From Tanypteryx hageni (lineage: Eukaryota; Arthropoda; Insecta; Odonata; Petaluridae), in assembly GCA_028673005.1 (NCBI GenBank), contig CM054117.1, positions 50,544,870 to 50,608,869 of the forward strand: a stretch of DNA of 64,000 nucleotides, read 5' to 3'. This document shows positions 35,977 to 46,556 of the stretch, in pieces; the stretch's first letter is position 1; every line of letters starts with the position of its first letter. Both the position numbers and the translations under genes were made by a program. The notes under the pieces were generated by a model. It made no database searches, was not told where the DNA came from, and saw only the letters and a list, made by a program, of their open reading frames with translations.

Positions 35977-38033
35977 AAAAAACTTATATCAACTGCAATG
36001 CATCCGTCTTCAGTGGTGATTCACCAGAAGTGGGTTATTAAAAAACATTGCTATGGCTGTTGAAGATAGGTACATAATAAGTACATAACTTTCCCAAGAT
36101 AAGTACATGATAATTACATAATTTTCCACTTTTTAAGTGCTTATTCATGAATTTGTGTTCAGCTCATTAGACGAGCTTGATAATCATCTAATGAAATGGA
36201 AACGTGCAATTAAAGACGCTCTGAAATCGAAGCGTTAGTCAAGATGTCCGCTGTGCATTTCTTAAACCGGAGATGAAAATAATCGTTAACGTTATAAATT
36301 TTCCATTTATTCCCCTTTCTATATCCTTTCCTCGGTTTCTCCCGTTAAAATATTCGCATAAATTAAGGATGGGATCGTAGGAAGGAGATAAAAGTCTAAA
36401 AGGCGCGGATTTTTTTTTGTTAGTGGGAAGAGCATTAAGGGTAGAAATTTCTCCGAGAGAATTGAGATTTAGGTCCCGCGGACGAAAAGCGGGCGTATAC
36501 CGTAGATAATTGAAAAAATAAAAAATCGAGGGATGCGCATTTCGTTTTTTATGGGTGAGGCGCTTCAGGGAAAAGCGCGCGCGTGCGTGCGTGCGTCTCC
36601 AGTGCGTGTGTATGCGAGGTCGGAGATAGGAATGAGCCGATAAAAAAAATCTGTCCCTCGGGAGATGACGACGGTACGTAGGTTACCAAAATGCGGTTAT
36701 TTTTCTCAAGTCCACGGAGGTGTTATTTATGGGTGACTGAGGTCGGCAAAAATTCCGTCCCCAAAAAAAATATTTACTGCGGATTTTTTAAAAAGTAATA
36801 AAACTGAAGAAAGCGCGGAGAGAGAGAGGGGTGAGGGGTAGAGAGAGAAAAAAAAGCCGCTAGGTCAGCGAAACCGAAAAGATTTTTGTACCCAGAAATT
36901 CGTTCCCACGGACAAAGACGTGATGCAAATCTCGAGCTGCTGATTTATTGGGCGTGATTAAAAGGTCCTTCCGGGGAATTTTTTTCCGACTTTTCTCGCA
37001 AAGAGGAGGAAATACGTGACAAACCGCCCTATCTACCTTATTCGGGCGATATCTTGACCGTGACCGGAGAATTGTAAGGAAAATGAATAATCGGTTTCGC
37101 ATTCAAATGCGCGGCTTCGAAGCGATAAATTACCGATTTTCTTAGTTCATGTGTTTTTTTTATTGTTTTCCCTCAGTAACGGACTGAGTTATTTCTCGCC
37201 GAAATTTAACGCGGCAGCTTAACCATTTTGGTCTTAAAATAAAAAAATTTTCAAATGGCGCATTTGAAGAGGGCGACGGCTTTTAAAGAAGACCCCCAAA
37301 AAATACAGGTAAAATTCAACTGGAAATGGAAAAAGGTCGAAAAACTTATTTTTGCGAAAAATCGAACGGAAAATAATTCGAAGAATTATCAAGCCCGTCT
37401 TATTGCTGAGATTAAGCTGAAAAATCATAATTCTCCAAGAGCCATAAAATGATAGTGAAAGTAAATACGGAAATTATAACCCTCAATTTCCTATTTCTGC
37501 CAATACTTAACGTGATATTGTTCTTAGGTATGCAATATTTTAAATGTTGGGAACATTGTTGTTTGGACTAGTGCAGATTGTTGCTACTAGATGACAGGAC
37601 GTAAGTGATATCAAGCTATGCATTGCACTGGCACTCACTAAAAAATTTTTTGGAAACTTTAAGAAATTAATTTACGCGATAAAGAGAATTATTTTATATA
37701 GATTTAAATACTTCAAGGTTGTGTGGGACAACTTGCGCATGTTTTTCGAATTTGAGTTTGATATCAAATCTTTCATTTTCTCTAAAATGTGAAGTGGCAC
37801 ATAAAACATTGGTATCAGCTGATTCGTTTAAAAATAATAATTGCAATGATCAGAAACATGCATAAAGTAAAAAGATAATTGTACATATCGAATAATACAG
37901 CAAAGTTAAATGTAAAATTAAGTAGTAAAATGACGGTTATGCATGAATAAAGTGTTAAATTTAAACTTCTAATTCTCTCCTTTCCTCCCATTCACCATCT
38001 TCGTAGCGTGACGGAACTACAAACCTCATTATT
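35977..38033. other. Low-copy DNA with a CpG-rich middle part
   Basis: Includes a local near-duplication of AAGTACATNATAANTACATAA at 36070-36120, a GCGCGCGCGTGCGTGCGTGCG Z-DNA-prone run near 36575-36596, a (GA)n run at 36820-36832 and CpG-richer sequence at 36400-37130. No gene recognised. Confidence 0.4.
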
Positions 38034-38640
38034 ACGTTCTCCATATACGAAGTATAGAGAAAGTATTGTTTTCATGAAGTAAATCGAATTCGAGATTTCA
38101 ACGGAAATACATGTTTTAAGGTCCCCTGAACACGTTTTGACTATTTTCTCGATGATGTCTGTGTCTGTCAGTCTGTATGTGATACATTTTTGTGGGCGCT
38201 CCAACTCAAAAACTATTAATCAGATCAACGCAAAATTTTATATTTAACATTTTTATAAAAGTTAGAAGATCTGATTAGTTTTTAGTAAAACTCTGTCGAC
38301 CCGAAGTGGGTGTTTACTCTCTTGTCATTTATCCGTTATTTTGAAACATTTGCTTTAATATTTTAATAAAAGTAGTGGGAGATTTCATTTTCTACCTTTG
38401 TTTGATACATTTTTCCATATAATGCATTGTTTAAGAGATATCTTATATTTTTAGCTGCCACCACCACGCCACCTACCGAAGACTATTGTTAACAATTGAC
38501 GCTTAGTTACGTCTTAGTAAAGCTCCTTTTTCTTTTCTTAATTTTCAACCGGATGTAAATATTGACAACAATCCCAAAGCTAACAACATGTAATTTGCCA
38601 TATAAATATGGAGAAAGTCATGTGTTGCCCACATCAGTTT
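38034..38640 (-). repeat. Dispersed repeat B, copy 3 (inverted)
   Basis: Reverse complement of the copy at 22542-23188, with long identical runs and closer to it than copy 2 is. Its AACTGATGTGGGCAACACATG end abuts the mariner relic. Confidence 0.85.
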
Positions 38641-38644
38641 ATTT

Positions 38645-39000
38645 AAGTTATATACTCTTGGAGGTGTATTAACGGGGTTAATACACTTCTTCCACCGCAA
38701 AAATAATACCTGGATTCCGTCCGATAAGAATTCCATTCGATGCTTTCTGAGCCACTGACGCATTTCTAGTTGAACGGGAAAGCTTGTTTGAGTGGCAGAA
38801 GAAATTTTATAGTCATCTGGATCCAAGTCAATAGAATAAAGATGGTGTCGTAAACACTTCGAAATGCAGGTCTTTAATTTTTATTAATTCGACAGCAGAG
38901 TAGTTGTCGAGGTGAATAGACGATCAGCCTGGCTGGACCGAGCAGCATCTTCAAGATCATAGGCTCCATCTTTCAAACTTTCCCGCCCATTCATGCTCTC
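38645..39000 (-). pseudogene. mariner transposase relic with internal deletion
   Basis: On the minus strand, 38985-38923 reads RESLKDGAYDLEDAARSSQA, matching the N-terminal mariner pattern of -F-DG-F-DLED--RSGRP. Then at about 38770-38670 it reads EMRQWLRKHRMEFLSDGIQV followed by RWKKCIN, matching the C-terminal mariner pattern with a WL-----EFF-DGI----RW-KCI core. Only about 100 bp separates them, so the whole DDD catalytic centre is deleted. Mariner enzymes are cut-and-paste transposases; this copy is dead. Confidence 0.7.
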
Positions 39001-40623
39001 CTTCGTGGAAAAAGTTCGTCATCGCACACATTAACCGTCCTTCGATGTATTTCGCCGCGATTACCTCCATCAGCATAAAAAAATCTTGTAGCTGCTCTCA
39101 TCTAGATCTAAACAGCTTTCCAGACACGTAGACGATTTGAATAGGCGATGCATACAAACGAGTCATGCTTGCAAATTAACTTCCACATATGCAAATCATT
39201 TTAAATTAAACTCGCATTTACGAATAATCGTTCACTTTTGGCGTTCTTATTTGTGCCTCGTGTATGCTCGCGCGTTCCACGGCAAATCGCTTATTTTTAT
39301 GCGTGCCGCCGCACAAAAGGTCGCGTTAAATGAATGATGAAAAGGCGCCTCTCCCCCCCCCTCCCCCTTTCGTCCAAATGAAAATCACGCGCCAATAATT
39401 CGGTCGGCAACGCGCGGGCATATTTATCTGGCGATACAGATAAAATCAATGTTTGGGCGAGCCTTTTTGATCCCGCTGCCCCCGCGCCTGAAATACTGCC
39501 GCAATAATGTCCAAAATGGGAAGAATTCCCGCTGCCTCGAGATAAATAGCGCGTTCGAACTCTTTTCGTTGGTTTATTCCCTCCGCCTATTACTTTTCCT
39601 TCGCATTTCATCCATTAAGGGTCTTTCTACGTTTGTACCGATCGTGCGTCGCATACGGGGAGCTCCGCAAAGTCGTTATTTCGGCCATCTATTATTCAAG
39701 GTTATAAATTCGAGTCAATTACTCGTGCCTTTAATGGCCGAAGTCGAGTTTTCACTCTCAGGCGTCGGTTAACGGTCGTGTTTTCTACTCTTTTGTTGTC
39801 TTTCTTTCCTTAATGCTTTTTTTTTTAGTTTTATTCCCATACGCTCTGCGGCGCCTTCGTCGTACCTGAGTCTCGCTCTTTCTCTCTCTCTGTCTTTCCA
39901 GCGCATTGTTTCTGCGTAGCAACGGTTAGAGGTTAGAAGGTTTCGCTACCCGACTTGCCCCAGTCGCTGTCAGCGGCAGAGAATTTGATTGAAAATTTAT
40001 AAGCGTGTCGAATTACCCGCCTTTACTATTCCAAACGGCACTCTCCCCCTCTCTCAATCCAAACCTTTTGAAAGACTAGACATCAGGCAGCTTCCGCGAT
40101 TTTTTCCGTCGGACAACGTCTTCTACATGAGCGGTTCTCCGCATTTCGCATCTTACTTCCCACCTATCATTAGTATTTCAAGAAATCCGTGTCCCATAAT
40201 GATAAAAACAAAAAACCTCGCCTCCATGAAATGGATTTTTACGTGAAATGCATTTTAGTTTTATGTTGACCATCAATGAAAAATTTTAAGAGCGTCAAGT
40301 ATTTCGATAAGCTTGTCGAGAAAAATTTTCAATGTAATTATTTTCCAAATTCCGCGTCCCACCTGGACGACCTTAGCGCGCGGTTGAGAAACGGTGTACT
40401 TACTACACTCCATTCCAAACGTGTTCGCCACTAATTCCCACTAACCAGTCGTCTTATGACAGTACTCTCTCGGAGGGGAAAACAGAGATCGGGTTTTGTC
40501 GCAGTTGATCGGGTGCAGTCGGCGACGAAGCTCCTACCTCTACCTTCTCCCACATTGCTCGTAATGGTTCACGTGAAAGACACATGACGTCATGGCAAAC
40601 CCCTTTTGGAATGGAGTATAGAT
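39001..40623. other. Low-copy DNA, no gene supported
   Basis: CpG-moderate at 39260-39760, with frames of 104-107 codons on both strands that show no known domain. A C-run lies at 39353-39362. Confidence 0.4.
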
Positions 40624-40719
40624 CAGTGGTGTCCAAACTGTCCCAATAGCCGCATCCGGCCCGCCATGAGTTTGTCAATTGAAGAACAACATTGACCGAT
40701 AACAGGGCATATATATATA

Positions 40720-40751
<32 letters not shown>

Positions 40752-40936
40752 TGCGCGTGTGCGTGTTTGTGTGTGTGTGTGTGTGCGTGTGTGTGTGAAT
40801 ATATTGTCTTTACACCCTTTAACCCCATGATAAAAAATACATTTAAAACAAACCAGGTAGTATAGACCCACACTAAACAGATTAGTTACCACATATAATT
40901 CTTAAGCTTGATTTTGGACTGTGTGGGGCCCACGAA
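40624..40936. mobile_element. hAT-type MITE relic hosting a GT microsatellite
   Basis: The left end CAGTGGTGTCCAAACTGTCC followed by GCATCCGGCCCGCC and the right end TTTTGGACTGTGTGGGGCCC are the usual inverted ends of hAT (Charlie-like) MITEs. The interior is largely taken up by the TA/TG/TGCG microsatellite. Confidence 0.55.
40708..40799. repeat. (TA)n-(TG)n-(TGCG)n microsatellite, Z-DNA-prone
   Basis: About 90 bp of alternating pyrimidine-purine: TA, then TG, then six GTGC-type units, then TG again. Strict alternation favours left-handed Z-DNA. Confidence 0.9.
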
Positions 40937-40999
40937 AAGGGAGGATGAGTGCAGAAATGGGTTATGTGGCTCTCAAGCCGAAGAGTTTTACTAGAGTTT

Positions 41000-41323
41000 A
41001 CTAAAAAGTACATAGGACAAACTAGACGAAAACTAATAACACGATTTAAAGAACACTTAGCCCATTACAAACACAATCGTTTTGAGAAATCAAGCGTAGC
41101 CACTCATATCCTCGAAACTGGACACAGTATACACATAGAGGACTTAACATTGTTAACTTCAACCAACCATTCACTTAACTCGTTAGAAAATCTGCATATC
41201 TATAAAAACAGATACAATCTTATGAACACAGATAATGATTTTAACAAAACTTTATATAAATTGACCGAACTTGACGCACAAAATTCTTTTCGATCCTCAA
41301 ATGTTTTTCGGTCTTCGTTATAA
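41000..41323 (+). pseudogene. GIY-YIG endonuclease fragment of a Penelope-like element
   Basis: The frame reads KYIGQTRRKLITRFKEHLAH and continues through an HILETGH segment and SLENLHIY to a TAA at 41321-41323. It aligns along its length with the endonuclease of element 1 (YIGQTKRNLETRFKEHLAYF, then AYESLYINQF). The first GIY strand (the YKISCGTC part) is missing, so the nuclease fold is incomplete, although the Arg of TRF and the Glu of LEN remain. Confidence 0.85.
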
Positions 41324-41378
41324 ACTTTTCCTCTAACTTCGTCGCAGTTGAACTCTGTTCACTGCCAAGGCAGGTTCT

Positions 41379-41417
41379 CCCCTGAAGATGCCCACTTAGT
41401 GGGCGAAATGCATAGGG
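41379..41417 (+). ncRNA. Hammerhead-like ribozyme motif of Penelope element 2
   Basis: Order: stem I CCC (41379-41381), core CTGAAGA (41382-41388), one unpaired T, stem II GCCCAC/GTGGGC (41390-41395 with 41399-41404) around a TTA loop, GAAA (41405-41408), palindromic stem III ATGCAT (41408-41413), H17 = A (41414), stem I partner GGG (41415-41417). Stem II is a perfect 6-bp helix. The sequence differs from the element 1 motif while the architecture is kept. Confidence 0.65.
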
Positions 41418-41450
41418 CTATCTGGCGGCCGTAACTGTAAATTCTGAAAC

Positions 41451-41741
41451 ACATCTAGTTAGTTAACTAAAAATAAAATTTAGGTAGTGTTTTTTAAGGA
41501 CTCTCATCTACCTATTTTTCACACACCTTCGAAGAAAAATTTTCATTTTCAATATTTAATACTATTTGTTAGGAATTTTACTACTAGTTACGAAAACGTT
41601 ATTGGTTTTACGCAGAGAAATGTAATAAAATACGTTAAATTAATATTTTTTGGTGGAGAGTTATCATTCGTGGGTCATGGCTGTTAAAAATAACTACGCA
41701 ATGAAACACAAAATACAAATTAAACTATCCGAAAAGATATG
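41451..41741. other. AT-rich spacer, nothing recognised
   Basis: No gene or element seen; includes GTTAGTTAACTAA, a short palindrome at 41459-41471. Confidence 0.4.
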
Positions 41742-42042
41742 TAGGGTAAGGTGACCAACTATTCAGGAAGCCAAGGAGGGACATTTTCAAATATTTTCCG
41801 ACTATGAGGAGGGACAGATTACAGCGGCTTGTTTGTGGTGCATTTTATTGATGAGTCAGCCTTAGATAGATAGATGCAGTAGATATCAGACAGCTTGGCG
41901 TGACCAACGAGGGCATTCCGAACGATTTAAATGAAAGTTTTGGATATTAATCATGAGTTTTCGAAAAGCGGGACACAAAATTGGACATTTAACAAGGCGG
42001 GACGAGGGATGAAAATGAATTTGGTACGGTTGATCACCCTAC
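41742..42042. mobile_element. hAT-like MITE
   Basis: The left end TAGGGTAAGGTGACCAACT and the right end GGTTGATCACCCTA are inverted counterparts. Just inside, GGAGGGACA at the left and GCGGGACA / GGCGGGACGAGGG at the right echo each other. About 300 bp, non-coding. Confidence 0.65.
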
Positions 42043-43572
42043 ATTGTAGGGAGTTTATTGACAATTTATAATTTGAAAAAAAAACGGACAATAAGATTTT
42101 ATATGTAAAATAAATCCACGCGTAGGTATCTAAAGGCTATATAGTTTGACGATGACGATGTATTAATCAACGACTTGAAGCACTGATTGATATTTTGATT
42201 GATAAAAATAAAAGTTTTCAAACATATTTATTAATCACAGTGTTGAATGAGTTGGGAAATGAAAATTGCCTTGTCGCAAAAATGTAAGGTGTTTCTGTCT
42301 CTATTGACAATTTTTTTAATCGGCAATTTTATTTTATTTACTCCAAAAACGTATTTTGTTTTACTCCATATTTTTCTTGGGTGGTTGTTTTACGCATTAA
42401 AGCGAAAAGTCCGTTGTTTTTATTAGATGAACTGTCAGTCGTAGTTGATTGATACGACACAAATTAATTTTTATTTGCATTTGAATCGCCGTCATTAATT
42501 GCCTGTCCATAAAGAAATGGATAAACTAGCGGGTTCTCCAAATGGATCTGTTCTCCGAAAGGCTCCTTCATTTCTCGAAAGTTCTCATTCCTCTTCATGC
42601 CGTCCAATAACTAAATATTTTTCTTTCTGTGACCTTCAAGTTTTCTTTCGGTCACACCTTTTAAAGTTTTAAAGAAATAAATGCCTTGAATATTACGCAT
42701 AGTATTAAGAATATGATATATCTACACACAAAAATAGACCATTTCTTATAGGTATTTTTATAAACGCAACTCAACTTACTCCAACTTTTCATCTTGTTTA
42801 TTATATCAAGTAAATGGTAAATGTTGGAACAGTCAATTATGTAGCCATATATGTATTAGCAGGTTTCTGATGAAAATTAATTTATATATAGAATATTCGT
42901 TGGGAGCGAAGGGATGGGTAAGAGAGAGAGATAAGGGATTTTGTATTTATATTGTAAATAGGGCATTGTCACCGTCCAAACCGCTACGCCACACACCCCA
43001 TCCGGGAACACCAGGTGTCAACATCCCCCATAACGAGGAACCTCTCTTATTTTTACGACGCCGAGACGGCAAGGACGTCAGTAAACAGCTACGACGCCTC
43101 CGCCTCAAACCACATGAGAGCCAAAAGCGAACTCGTTAGAAAAAGCATCCCTCCATGCTCTAGGCGGAGATAATAAAAGTAAATCTTAATAACGTGATAG
43201 CGAGAAAGGGTTTTTAAAAAAATACAATCCCGTCCACTAAGTATCCCACGAGAAAATTCCCCGTGACGCACCACTTTTTAACGCCCCATCTTCCGTTGAT
43301 GTCGTTGCCATCTATGGAGGACTGGTAGAAGCTTATTTCCCCCCCCCCCTCCTCTCATCGACGTTATTTTTAAGACGACTCGACGATTTTTCTCTCGTTT
43401 TTTCCGGTTTCTCGCTCTTTCTCTCGTCCACCCTTCGTCACCTGGGGTTCACATTGAAGGCATGCTCGCACGAGAGATGCTTCTGTGAGCAAAAAAGCGT
43501 TCTAATCTCCCGAGCTAAAACACGCTCATATCTTAACTGTCTTCCTCTTCCTGCTATCCGTGCCACTTAACA

Positions 43573-43577
<5 letters not shown>
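42043..43577. other. Low-copy DNA, no gene supported
   Basis: AT-rich to 42900, then more G+C-rich to 43560. The 89-codon frame at 42870-43139 has no recognised domain. A run of ten C occurs at 43338-43347. Confidence 0.4.

Positions 43578-43608
<31 letters not shown>
43578..43608. repeat. (GT)n microsatellite
   Basis: About 15 GT dinucleotides. Confidence 0.95.
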
Positions 43609-43611
<3 letters not shown>

Positions 43612-44229
43612 GAGTCGCTTTTCTCCTCACACGAGGGGAGGATTTGTGCCGCAGCTTTTACTGCTCTCCAGAACAGAGCCAAAACGGCCTTACATGCGCC
43701 GAAGCAGCAGCAATAAAACCCTTGCAGCATTCCTAGTCTATCCTACGCTTTCTACGAATGGTAGCCTAGATTCCTGTCGAGACGCCCGTGTCCGAAGACA
43801 TTTAATGACGCTCGTTTAAAATGTGTATTTGGGTTAATGGAGTAATTGAATAAAAAATGACGCTCTAGAGTTTTTTCTCGTCGCGTAAGATATACGTATT
43901 AAAGTGCAAAGAGGAGATTCCTGCCGAGGTTTTGGAGCAATGTGGTAGCTGAAGCACTGTAGCTTCTCGTAAATTATATATCCCGCAAAGGACATTGTTT
44001 TGCAGTTGCAAAAACCGCGGTGCATTGCTCTCAGTGTAAAGTATGTGACCCATCTACGAAATAAACGCGCTTAACGTATACCAGCCGGATACGGTCTCCG
44101 GGATCGTTTTGTGCGGCCCTCAAATCTGTGTTGATAAAGATATAAAGAGAAACTTGAACACACAAATTCATGTTTCTATTATAATTATAATAATAATACA
44201 TTTAATATTGACATTTTAACCATAAAAAA
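43609..44229. other. Low-copy DNA; possible left end of a hAT relic at 44082
   Basis: CAGCCGGATACGG followed by TGCGGCCCTC at 44082-44122 may be the left end of a hAT MITE whose right end, GTGGCCATCCCTG, lies at 44811-44823. If so, the first arm of the long inverted repeat is inserted inside it. The end match is weak. Confidence 0.35.
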
Positions 44230-44676
44230 ACTACCAGATTTGGTTGAACTGACTGAAGAAACGTCAGAGATATTGAGCGTTACGCACAGAATGACCAAGT
44301 GCCCAAAAGAATAAGGGTTATATTCTGATTTTATATATACGACGGCTCAAGTCACTTGTCGGTATTTTGACTTTATCGATGTCTCAATCATTTTAATTAA
44401 AACATTTTTGTTGCACCTGTTTAGATTTTCAATTTTTTAAAATTGCGTTACAAGTTTGGAAATAATAGTGCGTTTCACCACAAACCTCAACTGATGAAAC
44501 TTTCATAGGAAATTTTCGAATATATATATATGGAAAAAATAAAAACGACATCACAATAACAATAAAATTTGCGTTGAATACTAACTGCTTTAAGTACCTA
44601 ACGAATTAATAAAATCATCAGTCTTAATAATGAATTGATATTTATAAACTCAATTTAGAAACGAGAAAATCAAATT
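44230..44676 (+). repeat. Left arm of a ~450-bp inverted repeat
   Basis: Near-identical to the reverse complement of 46099-46556, including long exact runs such as CTCAAGTCACTTGTCGG and GTCTTAATAATGAATTG. A TA microsatellite at 44522-44531 is shorter than its counterpart at 46248-46266. The arm outer edge is CTACCAGATTTGG. Confidence 0.9.
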
Positions 44677-46098
44677 TTCACTTATATTTATACCTCAGAA
44701 TCTCTATATAACTTCCGACTTCAACTCTAATCCGGCCCACCGAAGCATTGGTAACCTCTAATTTGGCCCGTCTCAGGATTCGTTACCACCGATGCATCCC
44801 GTAGAAAAGAGTGGCCATCCCTGTGATAGAAAATTGCGTTCCTCCTTATAGCCGAAATATTTAAATTTTGGAGAGATCTTTATCGCGGAAAATTTTCAAT
44901 TTCGTCTAAAGTAGTTTCGAAAGCGCATACATTTTCGGTCTCCAATTTCGGAATATGCTTAAATTCGGGAAACTTTAATTTTTTTAATGGTTCGTCCCTT
45001 AGACACTATGGTCGGACGAGTCAAAAAGCCCTTGCGATTTCCAGATAACGACGGAATCACGTCCTTTGCATCGAGATGGTAATGACGAAGTTTACATCGA
45101 AGCAATGGCGCCCGCTCACTTCATAACTCGGCAGAGGTCCAATCGAGCTAATGACCGCTCGTAAACGCGTGTTCCTTTCGCGAGTTTCAAGTGAAAACGA
45201 AAATCCAGCAGACTTTCTTTTCAACTCGAATCGAATCAAGACGCTAGCGTAATGAACGGTGTTTTTTCAGCTCATTAAAAGGAACTTCTTCAGGTGGAGA
45301 GGTGAAAAAAAGATCGGGCCATCATTAGTGAATTTCTACATCCTCTAACGCTCGAAATTTTTTCATCCGGCCTCCCTTCGGTTCGATTTTTTTTTTAATA
45401 GTTCGGTTTCAATTCCGTTTCCTTCCGTTTTGGAACCCTATCCCGCGCGCCCTCTCGCTTTCATCCCCTTTAGTTTTTTTCGCCTCTTCTTCTTCTCCCC
45501 AAATTGCGCACCCTCTTTCGATAAGAAAAAAGAAAGCGGAAATCTCACCCGACCCGCTCTGTTTCAATCCCTTTCTCTCCGCCGAAAAAAAATTTCCTCT
45601 TTCTCGACACACCCCTGGCGGCGAACGGTCGCACTATGCGCGATTGGGATTTCGAGCTTTTTATCTCGTCCCCTTTCCGCGTTAAACGGGATAAAAATAG
45701 GGGAAAATATATAAACGGAAGGAATAATGATTAAAGAGGGGAGAGTTTTTTGTGCGAAACTTTCGATGCTGTTTTTTTCTCTCTCTCTCTCTCTCCCACA
45801 CACACTAACGCTCTTTTTTTCGACGCGGGGTTGAAGTTGTTAAGTCATCGGAAAAGATTGCTTGCATCAACATAATCTCCGTTCCGTCCGTAATAAAAAA
45901 GCGTTCTGTCCGTTTTCCATTTTCAGCGACTGCTGGGAAGGCAATTTGATGGGGGAAAGGTTAACGCGTCGATTTTTCGTCCTTTATATAGGCCAGATAT
46001 ACGTGAATGCCAAGTATATGTATCCATTTCCCTCATATTTCCATGTGTGTTACACTTTTGATTAGCCGTTACGTGCCTTAGAAGTGATGAGAGCGCGC
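44677..46098. other. Loop of the long inverted repeat, no gene recognised
   Basis: About 1.4 kb, more G+C- and CpG-rich than the arms. Contains the possible hAT right end at 44811-44823, a C/T-rich stretch at 45425-45600 and a (CT)n run at 45778-45796. Overlapping frames of 60-94 codons on both strands show no family resemblance. Confidence 0.45.
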
Positions 46099-46556
46099 AA
46101 ATTTGATTTTTTCGTTTCTAAATCGGGTTAATAAATATCAATTCATTATTAAGACTGATGATTTTATTAATTCGTTAGGTACTTAAAGCAGTTAGTAATC
46201 AACGCAAATTTTATTGTTATTGTGATGTCGTTTTTATTTTTTCCATATATATATATATATATATATTCGAAAATTTCCTATGAAAGTTTCATCAGTTGAG
46301 GTTTGTGGTGAAACGCACTATTATTTCCAAACTTGTAATGCAATTTTAAAAAATTGAAAATCTAAACAGGTACAACAAAAATGTTTTAATTAAAATGATT
46401 GAGACATCGATAAAGTCAAAATACCGACAAGTGACTTGAGCCGTCGTATATATAAAATCAGAATATAACCCTTATTCTTTTGGGCACTTGATCATTCTGT
46501 CCGTAACGCTCAGTATCTCTGACGTTTCTTCAGTCAGTTCAACCAAATCTGGTAGT
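46099..46556 (-). repeat. Right arm of the ~450-bp inverted repeat
   Basis: Reverse-complement partner of 44230-44676. Pairs across a 1.4-kb loop. Confidence 0.9.

Larger units (their letters stand above)
40985..41450 (+). mobile_element. Penelope-like element 2, 5'-truncated 3' fragment
   Basis: Retains the GIY-YIG half of a Penelope-like protein followed by a 3' region with a hammerhead-like motif. The reverse transcriptase is gone; the break falls within the GIY-YIG domain, just before YIGQT. No target duplication was evident at the right side. Confidence 0.8.
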
